This document shows, in pieces, positions 50,657 through 59,691 of a stretch of 64,000 bases of DNA. The DNA lies in contig OY365806.1 of the NCBI GenBank assembly GCA_959347315.1, forward strand, positions 36,140,264 through 36,204,263, given 5' to 3'. This DNA comes from Bimastos eiseni. Its lineage: Eukaryota; Annelida; Clitellata; Crassiclitellata; Lumbricidae. Below the pieces are notes generated by a model. The model was given only the letters and a program-made list of their open reading frames with translations, had not been told where the DNA came from and did no database searches. Within the stretch, counting starts at the first letter, position 1, and every line of letters starts with the position of its first letter. The position numbers and the translations under genes are program-made.

Positions 50657-52391
50657 CGCGATCTAATGTAAAAGTGACTATTTCTGACAGCTATTAAGCA
50701 ATTTAAACGATTAGTTCTTACCGATAACTATTCCAGCGATTGTCCCGCCACTAAGTGTGCCTAAAAGGGAATAGTAATCACATTTGGACAAACTTTCTAA
50801 AGTCCAAAGAAGAAAAACTCGATGGAATTCACTAGAAATTGTCTACAAGTGTTGCAATATTGACAAGTGATGCATTCGAATGTAGGCCTTTAATACATTG
50901 CGAGCGCATGCCTTGTTGTGATTGGCAGTTAAGTTGGGAGATATATAGTCTGTCCAACAGTTTACTAATTGAGATGTTAGTTTAATCGGTTGCTAAATCT
51001 GGAGTTATGAATGCTTTTTCCTCTTCGCTCTACTGTGTCTTTAATGTCGTTACGTTGTAAACTTACGTTCATATTGTATATTATCCAGCATAGTGTACAT
51101 CCAGCCGGTGACCGTTCAATTCGTCGCAGATCATATCGTCGCATTCATTTCGTCGCATTTTATTTCGTCGCAGATCATTTTCTCGCATTCTTGCTTAGCA
51201 TCCTGAGGGTCTGTTAGGGTCAGGTTATGCGTCGTGAGGGTCGGTAAGGGTCAGGTTATGCGTCGTGAGGGTCGTTTAGGGTCAGGATTAGAGTTAGTGT
51301 CGTTTTTAAAATGCGACGAAATGAACTGTGACGAAACGAACTGCAACGAAATGAACGGGAACTCATCCAGCCTACGACCGTACTCGATTAATTCGATCTT
51401 ACTTGATTACGGTCTGGTTTAGGCCTATGTACGCCATCGGCTGATGCTCTGTGCATTGGACGTAAGCGCCATATAAATTACTAATTAATCAACCGGCTAG
51501 TAAATATGATGAAGGCGGTGGAAGAAAACGCTTTTATTGATGATTTGGTGATGATGTTGTTTTTGATGATGATGATGATGACGACGACGACGATGACGAT
51601 GATGATGATTGTTTATGATACCATTCTTCTGCTGTTGTTGTTGTTGTGTAGTAATATGTGTTTCGACTAACCTAATGATGGCCTGCACGGACTGTTTTGA
51701 GCATGCAGTTCAATCTGAACAACAGCAAAACATCAACCAACACGATACATGATACATTATACTAGCATAGACGCAGGTCAAACATTCTGGCATATGTTGC
51801 CTATAGTACCTGACGATGTGAGCTCCTCGATTTTTCTTCATCTCTCTTTCCCGAGCATTTGAAAACGTTCTCTTTGATTCTGGTTTTCTATTGTTAAGTC
51901 TCAAGCGCCTCTAGCAAGTCTTTCATGGCGATATATAATTATGTGTTTGCAATTACAGTTTCAATACATTCAAATACTTTTTGTGAGCAATCAACCATGA
52001 GAATTCAGATAAGTTCATAATGCACTTAATTAGGCTATGTACACCTTTGACAATAATGACGAATTTCCATGACAATGTTCTTCTCTGATGAAGTCATGGA
52101 GCATAAGTACACGAATGTCCTATATCATCATCATCATTACATTACTATCTAGTCGTAACTTACTTTAGTTTATCAGCTACTTACAAGATGGCCTGAGATT
52201 AAAAAACGATCAAGCAACAGATATTAAATAACTTTTCACACGGTTTACTGAAAAGACTTGCTAACCACTATGTCATTTGAAATCATATGACCCGTTAGGC
52301 TGGTGACGCTGTAGGTCAGAGTCAGAGTATCACCTGCGAATCTATCAATGTCGCAGTTGTCGATGTTAATGACTTGAGTGACGTCATAGCA
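43124..52391 (-). CDS. Receptor tyrosine kinase-like pseudokinase (5' ectodomain missing)
   Basis: Eleven exons chain in phase: 52391-52266 (high end could be 52402), 51714-51672, 50760-50722, 50235-50048, 49312-49087, 48446-48324, 46705-46560, 46215-46093, 45351-45219, 43777-43681, 43307-43124 (TAG at 43124). They encode 475 residues. Residues 1-56 are the end of an ectodomain. A membrane helix lies at about 62-86 (GTIAGIVIACIIGAIIVVLL), followed by basic MLVRSR. The kinase fold starts at about 173. The beta-3 Lys is kept (VAAK, K204), and KWLAPE and DVWAFGVTVWEI are normal. The glycine loop is VAEGRFAVV, HRD is HRR (300-302) and DFG is GLG (323-325), so catalysis is not expected. The alpha-C Glu also looks replaced. 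The tail holds tyrosines (GAIYYAAEDD, TYDELYVDAR) that could dock SH2 proteins. Family unknown. Confidence 0.88.
45449..45945. mobile_element. Non-autonomous element with repeated TACGTACGCA termini
   Basis: The left end GGGACCATCCATATATTACG(TACGCA) and right end (TGCGTACGTATATAGTC) are partly complementary. Subterminal CATACGTACGCA (about 45541-45552) and TGCGTACGTAG (about 45830-45840) repeat the motif, so it occurs four times in mirrored order. This matches the architecture of the element at 46937-47415. It lies in an intron of the receptor pseudokinase gene. Confidence 0.55.
46937..47415. mobile_element. Non-autonomous element with GGACGTCCGCA termini
   Basis: The left end AGGGTCGTCCATAAAGGACG(TCCGCA) pairs with the right complement AGGTCGTCCATAAGGGACG(TCCGCA). 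Inside, perfect palindromes TGCGGACGTCCGCA occur at about 47029-47042 and 47309-47322. No clear target duplication or transposase. It is in an intron of the receptor pseudokinase gene. Confidence 0.75.
48068..48167. mobile_element. 100-bp hAT-like miniature element
   Basis: The termini (T/C)AGGGCCGTA(C/T)CGAG are inverted complements. They are bracketed by a perfect 8-bp duplication, tgaaaggc, at 48060-48067 and 48168-48175. The element is exactly 100 bp, so it must depend on a transposase elsewhere. It lies in an intron of the receptor pseudokinase gene. Confidence 0.88.
50580..50653. repeat. (TA)n microsatellite
   Basis: About 37 uninterrupted TA units, the longest simple TA tract in the window, in the intron between the two transmembrane exons of the receptor gene. 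Confidence 0.97.
51107..51363. mobile_element. Small foldback element with TCGTCGCA-type termini and TTAGGGTCAGGTT core
   Basis: A perfect 9-bp flank duplication catccagcc lies at 51098-51106 and 51364-51372. The left arm is tandem ATTTCGTCGCA units (51117-51190), and the right arm carries the complement TGCGACGAAATGAA units (51311-51356). The core (51204-51302) holds three tandem units of about 31 bp containing GGTCAGGTTATGCGTCGTGA. The left end GGTGACCGTTCAATTCGTCG resembles the right end of the 39661-40292 element. It lies in a receptor gene intron. Confidence 0.85.
51405..51478 (+). repeat. Dispersed repeat fragment, copy 2
   Basis: Shares GATTACGGTnTGG and GCCATCGGnTGATGCTCTGTG with 30785-30875. 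Probably SINE- or LINE-derived. Confidence 0.45.
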
Positions 52392-52499
52392 CTGGCCAAG
52401 GACTATGCAGTAACAGGTGGCATCGTTAGGTAGACACGGTTTCGTTGTTGACCCCCCAACACAAGGTCAACAGAGATATGGTGTAGGCTCAAGGTATGA

Positions 52500-52658
52500 A
52501 TTTCTTTCCACGGCTCTACAATCATACGACTGTAATTGACAATTTGTTCTCGTGCATAGCGCCCTTTCTTTTGGCCTCGGCTGGACAACGGCGCTATATA
52601 ACTTGTCTTATTATTACTATTACTATAATTATTATTATTATCATTATCATCATCATCA

Positions 52659-52720
<62 letters not shown>

Positions 52721-52721
52721 T
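52500..52721. mobile_element. SINE/LINE 3'-end fragment followed by (ATT)n tract
   Basis: 52545-52612 aligns by eye with the fragment at 40350-40465 (CTCGTGCATAGCGCCC...GGACAACGGCGCTATATAA). The (ATT)n tract at about 52613-52721 serves as the minus-strand (AAT)n tail of the LINE that ends near 52745. The long poly-Ile, poly-Tyr and poly-Asn frames here are microsatellite artefacts. Confidence 0.65.
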
Positions 52722-52744
52722 GATCCCTCGGGATTCAAAAAATT

Positions 52745-54448
52745 AGGGAGGCATTGTTCTGGAATGGCTAGTCTTCGCAGACGGTTTTATTGGTAGAAAA
52801 AGTTTTACAAAAAGCGACTGCGTTGAAACGCTGGACAGTCATTGACAAGCGCTGGTAGAGGAAGGTGGTTTCTCTCCTGTCGCCTGATACCTGGGCAAGC
52901 CGGTGGCCAAGGAGATTGATTAGTGCTAGGCCATCCCGGTTGACATGGACCCAGAGTCTCGAAGGCCAATGGCACAAAGCAGTATGATGACAAAATAGCG
53001 GTGTATTTTGACGTTTTCTGTTTGCTGCGATCTCAGCAGCAGCACCTGCATCCTCAGCTGATCTGGTGCGGTATGACACTGCTGGGTGTCGATGACTGTG
53101 GCATCCCATGCAGGGCATTTGCCACCTTCCCAAGGAATTAGGGTCACACCATCCGGACGTCTCCCATCAGACCTACATGTAGCAAGACCACAACGTTCCT
53201 TTGTGGCCGGGAAACCAGCTTTGATCAGACCACGCCAAACACTGTGCCACACAACGGTGTGGCACAATGGCCGATCGGTTAGAGCGGTCAGCCCGTAACG
53301 TTCAGTGTGTGCTGAGCGCGCGGGTTCGAACCTCGTCCAGGGCGTCAGTCACTGTGTAGGGGCCTTGAGCAAGTCCTTCGCGCACCATTGCTTTGCAGTA
53401 CAACTGCAATTGCGCCGTCGAGGCGTGTGCACTTCTGAGCAAAAGATGTTGGAAGAAGGGCGGTATCATATATCGGAAAATGAATGAATGAATGAATATC
53501 GTTAGCATGGCGTGTCTGGCAGTGCGAACCGGCCCAAGGCTGCATGACATGCCATGTGAGCCATCACCTTGGACTATTGCTTCGCAAGGGCACTCGTGAG
53601 GAGCACATAGCTCGACCCGAAGACGCAGGCCTGTCGCAATACGGACTGCCTCATCATTCAACCTCAGTCCGCAAGCGCTTATGGGGAGCGCTAGGAGCCA
53701 ATGACCCGCAAGTGGGGAGGCGACTGCTCTCAGCCTGGCCTGGTGGTAATCAGTTGTTATAGAGGCCTCCAAAAGCTACTTGGTCTTACAGAATGAGAGG
53801 GCGATCCCAGGCTCATTGCTTATGGGACAGACTTTCTTCAGGAAGTGGACAATTCGACTCAGACTGTTATTGTTCATGAGCCATTGCAAGAGAGCGATCC
53901 TGATGCGCATCACGATTGAACACTATGGAGGCCTGCGGCTGAAGCCAGAAAGGCTGGTAATGCCAGCGAGGACACACGATGGATACAAAGGCCTCCATCT
54001 CTAATGGGTAAAGTGGCTTGAACCCAGTTACTATCAGCAATGGCCAGATTAAGGATGTTTACTAGACCGCTGCGCATAATCTGGTCAAACTGGAGCAGGA
54101 GTGGGCTTCCCATGCATGGAAAACAGTGAAGGGTATGGAGGAGAGTAGGTGAACTGAGAGAGCTGCGAAACAAAATTAGAGCGTCGTGTTTAGCAATTAA
54201 CGACGATCGAGAAATGCCAAGTGAATGCTATGCACTGCGCATCTCGAGGGCCGCAACAAGAGCTCTGCCATCCGATAGAGGAGCTCCAAGGAGGCATGCA
54301 TCACAAGAGGATGTAATGGGGAAACTGTCCAATGGTTGGGGCAGTTCGACTTCGTGGGGGTTAATGACCTCACACTTTGCAACATTCAGTGTCAGACCTC
54401 TTTCACTTGCCTCCCTGATGATGGTTTGGATATCATTTGCCACTGTGG

Positions 54449-54450
<2 letters not shown>
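52745..54450 (-). mobile_element. LINE copy B: reverse transcriptase and C-terminal domain, frameshifted
   Basis: On the minus strand: RT-type SERGLTLNVAKCEVINPHEV (about 54400-54340), ILNLAIADSNWVQATLPIRDGGLC (about 54055-53985), then PHECPCEAIVQGDGSHGMSC. After a SINE insertion it continues with CRSDGRRPDGVTLIPW, CPAWDATVIDT and finally RETTFLYQRLSMTVQRFNAV (about 52885-52825). The RPDG...WDATV arrangement resembles the restriction-like endonuclease fold found after RT in some site-specific LINEs. That is an inference. It ends by the (AAT)n tail at 52613-52721. It lacks a 5' part and has several frame changes. Confidence 0.8.
53260..53497 (+). mobile_element. tRNA-derived SINE inserted in LINE copy B
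   Basis: A box TGGCCGATCGGTTAGAGC (53268-53285) and B box GGTTCGAACC (53323-53332) form a clear pol III promoter. The body ends GGGCGGTATCATATATCGG with an (ATGA)n tail to 53497. The 3' end resembles that of the LINE at 1680-2570 (GGGGCGCTATATAAATC plus (TGAA)n on its strand). It interrupts the LINE frame between QGDGSHGMSC...ARHAML and HTVVWHSVWRGL, so it is younger than that LINE copy. Confidence 0.88.
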
Positions 54451-54451
<1 letters not shown>

Positions 54452-54501
<50 letters not shown>

Positions 54502-54502
54502 C
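54452..54502. repeat. (ATT)n microsatellite between LINE copies
   Basis: Pure ATT repeat that acts as the minus-strand (AAT)n tail of LINE copy A and abuts the 5' end of LINE copy B. Confidence 0.9.
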
Positions 54503-54512
54503 AGTGGATTGT

Positions 54513-54614
54513 AATCTTGACATAGTGCCCTGAAAAGCCACCGCATTGAAACGTTGGATCAATGCCGACAAGTTCTGGAAAAGGAAGTTTGTCTCTCGGG
54601 TGTCACCGGTAGTT
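54513..54614 (-). mobile_element. LINE copy A: 3'-terminal remnant of the same family
   Basis: The minus strand encodes ETNFLFQNLSALIQRFNAVA, the same C-terminal block that ends copy B (TTFLYQRLSMTVQRFNAVA). It is followed by an (AAT)n tail at 54452-54502. Only about 30 codons survive. Confidence 0.8.
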
Positions 54615-54615
54615 G

Positions 54616-54616
54616 A

Positions 54617-54666
<50 letters not shown>
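54616..54666. repeat. (ATT)n microsatellite, third tract
   Basis: Pure ATT repeat directly upstream (minus strand) of LINE copy A, either the tail of a further lost copy or the insertion target. Confidence 0.9.
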
Positions 54667-54667
<1 letters not shown>

Positions 54668-55254
54668 AAGAACTTCTCAGAAACGTAGTATCTATATGAA
54701 AAAAATGTTTGTATTGGAAGTTTTGACGGTCAGCAGTTTAGGGTCTACATTGTTACATCCACAGACTATCAAAACAAGCTACTATAATACATCATCAATT
54801 TAAATACAATGAATAGGCTCCTTCCAGTTTTATAGGCAGGCACTGCAGTGATTCTATTTAATATGAAAAAGAGCATTTTAAAAAGTAACTCTTTTATACC
54901 GGTCGTATGTGCACATGACCTCGACCCTGAAAATTTTGATTCATTCACTGTTCGTCCGTTTGGTACATCATTTTATATTAGTTATATCCTCACAAACAGT
55001 CATCAAGAAAATTTGTCAATGGCTTTTCAAATATAGTAGTAGGAAAGTAAGCTACCAGGGACAATTGACCAATATTATGGTCAAACCACCCACCTAATAG
55101 GTTACAAAACGTATTATTAACCTATAATTAAGTTATAAAATCACCAAAAATCACAACAACCCACATCATGGTTCCAATACCAACCAAATAGGCCACCAGA
55201 AAAATGAGCCACAATCCATGAACGCCCAAGCCCCTGGTCAAAAGTCACGGGAAT
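54667..55254. other. No gene seen; may contain the left Polinton boundary
   Basis: No supported coding content. AGTAGTAGG at 55035-55043 could be the outer end of the Polinton terminal inverted repeat, because such elements often begin AG. The opposite end is outside the window, so this cannot be tested here. Confidence 0.3.
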
Positions 55255-55368
55255 TTCCAATAGTTTCGATGATGAGTAATTATCACGTGACCACCAAGTC
55301 TTCATTATCTACCCAGGAATTAAAGGACTCAGGATAACCCAACCATTCCAATAGTTTCGATGATGAGT
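55255..55368. repeat. 23-bp direct repeat near the Polinton left end
   Basis: TTCCAATAGTTTCGATGATG followed by AGT occurs exactly at 55255-55277 and 55346-55368, a 91-bp step. It lies just upstream of the first Polinton frame and could belong to the terminal repeat or a promoter region. Confidence 0.9.
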
Positions 55369-55411
55369 CATCACTCAACAAACAAACAAAAAACATTCTT
55401 TCTCATAAAAT

Positions 55412-55717
55412 ATGAATGAAAATATTTTTCCTTTTTCACTTAAAGGAATGCCAACGCAAAATAAAATGAAATACACAGAAAAGACTGTCATTGAATTAAG
55501 AAAAATTGCGAAACAGAAAGGCATGGTTGGTTATACGAGACTGCGTAAAGGGGATTTGATTACTAAAATTGAAGCTCTCGGGGCTCAAACACTCATCCCC
55601 TCATATTTTGTTCCAATCTCATCCAATGCTAGTTTGAGGGACGCACTCGTTTCCCGACATTGGAATCCCAACACTCGATCCCATGCCAGCTACGACAGCA
55701 CGAAAAATATTCGTTAA
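55412..55717 (+). pseudogene. Polinton SAP-like N-terminal protein
   Basis: A 101-codon frame whose middle, YTEKTVIELRKIAKQKGMVG followed by YTRLRKGDLI, looks like a SAP or Rho-N type helix-extension-helix used for nucleic-acid binding. This motif is often found at the start of the first rightward protein of Polintons. It overlaps the next frame (from 55683) in another phase, so the two were probably one protein split by a frameshift. Function is inferred from the motif only. Confidence 0.6.
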
Positions 55718-56726
55718 GACTAAGTCGGCTATTAATACATTCGCAAAGTGGATTGAAGGGCACATACCTGAAGAACCAAGGAGAAAGATGAACGAGAATA
55801 TAGAAGCACTGAAAGCTAAAGTGAATTCTATATTCGGTAAAGTTCTTATGAAAACACGCGAAATAAAAGAGACGGCCACAGCTATCAAGGGCTTCACGAA
55901 ACAATACACGGTCGAAGGAGCAAACGGAATTGACGCCACATCTTTTCTTGAAACCGTTCGAGCACAGGCGGTAGACTTGTTGACTAAAAATCGACAAACA
56001 AAGGTTAATTTCATCCTTACCTGCACAACGGAGCGTATTTATATGAAATCCGGGCAAGCAGATACCGAGGATTTTCCGTTTCGTTCAAAGACTGAGGTGG
56101 TTCTAGACTCCACCGATACGAGCGAAATTTACAACAATGCGAAAGATAAAATCCTAGAGTCTGTGACAGACTTCCAGATGCGAGGTAGTAACTGGAGACT
56201 TAGAGCGGTTCAAAAACTAGAGATCAGCACGGTTGCTTATAAATCGCTGAAGGGTAGTTCTTACATGCCACTACCGAAATGTCTAGCGAGTACAAAAGCT
56301 ATTGTTAATATGAAGAACGAAGACGAAGAATGCTTCAAGTAGTGTGTAACGAGAGCCTTAAACCCTGTTGACGAACATTCGGAAAGAATAACGAAAGAAT
56401 TAATAAAACAATCTGAGGAACTTGATTGGTCCAGCATTGAATTCCCAGTCGCAGCGGATGCTAACGTGATAAGTAAGTTTGAGAGAAATGATAATATTAG
56501 TATTAATGTTTTCGGTCATGAGAAAGATGTTTACCTATTCCCACTATATTTATCGAGGCACGAGAGCGATATCGGTGTAGATCTATTACTCATTTCTGAT
56601 GGAGAAAAGAAGCATTATTGTTGAATAAAGTACTTTAACAGATTGATGGCGGTTCACACAGAAAACTCATACAATTCGATGCATTATTGTAAAAGATGTT
56701 TGATAGGATATAGAAATATAGTGATT
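55683..56726 (+). pseudogene. Polinton N-terminal module of the polymerase polyprotein, with stops
   Basis: Codons 1-219 (to TAG at 56340) contain a Lys-rich helical region, then KSLKGSSYMPLPKC and NMKNEDEECFK. The same frame continues through 56343-56621 with ALNPVDEHSERITKEL and VFGHEKDVYLFPLY, reaches TGA at 56622 after LLLISDGEKKHYC, then runs to a TAA near 56728 past a CxxC-type stretch (YCKRCLIGY). This order is what I know from the region ahead of the polymerase exonuclease domain in invertebrate Polintons. Two internal stops and a zinc-binding half-motif that breaks off show decay. Biochemical role unknown. Confidence 0.7.
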
Positions 56727-56824
56727 AAATAAACATATCGAGTACTGTTCCCAACACGCCGCTCAAAAGATAGAACTTCCAGAACCAGGAACTATGTTGA
56801 GTTTAAAAAATTATTATCGAAAAG

Positions 56825-59244
56825 ATGAGAGTTCCCTTTGTCGTGTACGCCTATTTTGAATCTTTCCTAAAACCTATAGACACCTATCAACCAGATCCCA
56901 ACATGTCTTATACCAACAGATATCAAAAACACGTCCCATGTTCTTTCTGCTATTATATAAAATGTTTTGACGATGACCTATATTCACAAGCTCCCATAAC
57001 TTTCACAGCAAAGAGCGAAGACGATGATGTAGCTCAGATATTCGTAAACAGTCTTATAGAAAATAAAAAAGATATTTATGATAGATTTCAATTTCCTAAG
57101 AAAATGATATTTGGAAAGAAAGAACAGGGGCTATTCGATTCCGCTATCGTTTGTCACATATGCGAAGGCGAACTGGGTAAAGATCGAGTTAGAGACCATT
57201 GCCATTTAACTGGAAAATATAGAGGCGCCGCTCGTAAGAATTGTAATCTAAATTATATAGTTCCCAAGTTTTTCCCAGTATTGTTCCATAATCTATCCGG
57301 TTACGACAGTCATCTATTCGTAAAGAAATTACGAGGTGATGATAACGAAAAGATTAATTGCATTCCTAGCAACGAAGAACAGTACATCTCTTTCAGTAGA
57401 GAAGTTGTACTGAAAATTTTATAGATGAAGAAAATAAGTAAAAATTGTGAAACGAGAATTACGTTTCATCGATAGTTTTAGATTCATGGCATCGAGTCTC
57501 GGCGCTTTATCGAAGAACCTGAGCAAAGATCAGTGTAAGAATATAAGCAAACACTATTCTGGTAATCAGCTCCATCTCTTGCTTAGAAATTATATCCTTA
57601 CGATTATGTTGATTCCGTCGAGCGACTGAACGAAACAGAACTACCACCAAAGTCAGCATTCTACTAAATACTTAACGACTCAAGTATTATAAGTGACGAA
57701 GGCTACAACCATGCATAGATGGTATGGAAAGAATTCGGATTCAAGACGTTGAGAGAATACCACGATTTATATAATGTGACTGACGTTCTCCTGCTTGCTG
57801 GTGTATTTGAGAATTTTAGAGATGTATGCAGTTAGAATTATGGCCTAGATCCTGGTATTATACTTCGCCAGGTCTTGATTGGGAGGCTGCATTGAAGTTG
57901 ACAGGAGTAAAGTTGCAGTTGTTGAGCGACAATGATATGATACTAATGGTTAAGCATGGGATAAGGGGAGGTGTTAGCACCATTTCGCACCGTTATGGAC
58001 AGTCAAACAATAAGTATTTTGGAGAAGCGTTTGACGATAGCAAGCCTTCAACATTTATGACCTATCTAGACGCGAACAACCTGTACGAATAGGCAATGTG
58101 TAAGAATCTACCAACTCATGGGTTCCAGTGGATGGGTAACGATGAGCTAAACGATTGGAGATCTTCAACATGTATATTAGAAGTCGATTTGGAATATCCT
58201 AGAGAATTGTACGATCTTCACAGCGACTATCCTCTTGCTCCAGAGAGTGTTAAAGCCAAAGAATCGGATGTGTCAAAACTCATTCCAAACCTGTGTAATA
58301 AAGTAAAGTTACGAAAATTTAAAGCAGTATGAAAGTTTGGGTTTGAAGATAATGAAAATTCATCGCGGAATTAAATTTGAAGAAAGTGCTTGGCTGAAAA
58401 AGTATATAGATCTAAATACTAATCTAAGGACCAGAGCCAACAACGATTTCGAAAAAAACTTTTTCAAACTAATGAACAATATTGAGTTTGGCAAGATGTC
58501 TGAGAATATTGGGAATCGTGTAGACATAAAATTGGTGTGTAGTGAGAAGGAAGCTATTAAGCTAGCAGCGAGCACGAGTTACGACACTCAAACTATTTTT
58601 GATGAAAACCTAATCATCATTCCCATGAAACGGACGAAGCTAGGTTACAACAAGCCTATATATCTTGGTATGTGTATTTTATACTTGAGTAAAACTATAA
58701 TGTACGACTTTCATTTTAATTACATCAAGGAAAAGTACGATGAGAGAGCAAAGTTACTTTTTACAGATATGGATTCTTTAGCCTAGGAAATTAAGATCGA
58801 AGACTTCTAGCCGATATAGCACCCAACATTAGAAGTAGGTTCGACACTAGCGACTATCCTAAAGACCATCCCTCTGGTATAGAAACTGGCATCAATAAAA
58901 TGGTCATTGGCATGTTCAAAGATGAAGCAGCTGGTAAACAGATCGAAGAGTTTGTAGGTTTAAGATCGAAACTGTATTCGTACAAGATGGCCGGAGTAGG
59001 CCACAAGAAATGTAAAGGTGTCAGGAAGAATGTCGCTAAGAAATCAATCACTCACGAAGATTAAAAAGACTGTTTGTTCACCAAGAGAGAACAATTGAGA
59101 AAGATGAATGTCATTCGATCGCACCTTCACGATATCTACACCGAAGAAATAAACAAGGTAGCCCTCTCAGCGGAAGATGATAAACGAGTGATTCAGCAAG
59201 ATGAAATTCACACTTTAGCATATGGACATTATTCTATAATATAA
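56825..59244 (+). pseudogene. Polinton protein-primed DNA polymerase B, multiply broken
   Basis: The exonuclease part (56825-57424) has HICEGELGKDRVRDHCHLTG and FHNLSGYDSHLFVKKL (Exo II). In Exo I, where DFE is expected, Tyr replaces the Asp (VYAYFES; TAT at 56852). Exo III-like [13 protein letters not shown] lies at about 57757-57795. Polymerase motif A (TFMTYLDANNLYE) is followed by a TAG at 58090. Motif B (FFKLMNNIEFGK) and motif C (LFTDMDSL, both Asp kept) lie in 58337-58786. The C-terminal part runs to about 59241. Stops or shifts near 57424, 57627, 57710, 57835, 58090, 58330, 58785, 58808 and 59062 abolish the protein. Family B polymerases of this type replicate the element from terminal-protein primers. 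Confidence 0.88.
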
Positions 59245-59245
59245 A
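59223..59245 (+). promoter_or_regulatory. TATA-like AT-rich stretch before the protease start
   Basis: TATTCTATAATATAAA immediately precedes ATG at 59246. A comparable AATAATATATATAAAAAAT precedes the fibre gene ATG at 59692, and on the minus strand AT-rich tracts precede the starts at 62913 and 61594. These look like compact viral-type core promoters. Confidence 0.4.
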
Positions 59246-59670
59246 ATGAGTGTTAAACAAATCGATGTCGAAGGCGCAACGTTACCTACTATTGGTTTGT
59301 CGAACGTTGATCTAATCGAAGCGGCGAGGAAACTAAATATAAATAATTTCAGAGGAGTTCTTCTAAGAGACGAGTTGCCGAAGAGGCCGAGAGCGAACGA
59401 ATGTGGCATCCTTAATCTCGATTATTCTGAGGGTAAAGGAACGCATTGGACGTGTTGGATCAAGCGCGCCAATGATAAGATTTATTCCGACAGTTAAGGA
59501 CTACCTCCACCTACGGAATTGATAAACTATCTACAAAGACGCTGTTTTACAACAGCGAACGAATACAACCTAACGGTGAAGTGTATTGCGGTCATTTATG
59601 TTTGTATGGATTGAAGAAGACGATCAACGATGGTTGTAAATTTCAAGAAGTCGTAAACGAATTGTATTAA
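59246..59670 (+). pseudogene. Polinton adenovirus-type cysteine protease, frameshifted
   Basis: The frame begins MSVKQIDVEGATLPT and contains LNINNFRGVLLRDELPK and the catalytic His context GTHWTCW, then meets TAA at 59495. Downstream, PPPTELINYLQR is in the same frame, while the catalytic Cys context YCGHLCLYGLKK is in another frame, ending at TAA 59668. So at least one stop and one frameshift separate His from Cys. Proteases of this family (adenain-like) mature capsid proteins in adenoviruses and are a Polinton hallmark. Inactive here. Confidence 0.85.
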
Positions 59671-59691
59671 ATAATAATATATATAAAAAAT

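Noticed and set aside
52403..52746. Poly-Asn, poly-Ile and poly-Tyr proteins
   Set aside because: Translations of the (ATT)n tract in different frames.
53268..53332. Functional tRNA gene
   Set aside because: The tRNA-like head is followed by a non-tRNA body and an (ATGA)n tail; it is a SINE inserted in a LINE.
56340..59070. Possible stop-codon reassignment (TAG or TGA read as Trp) in the Polinton
   Set aside because: Some stops sit where Trp is expected, but TAA stops, frameshifts and a lost exonuclease Asp occur too, and host genes use normal stops. Ordinary decay explains it.
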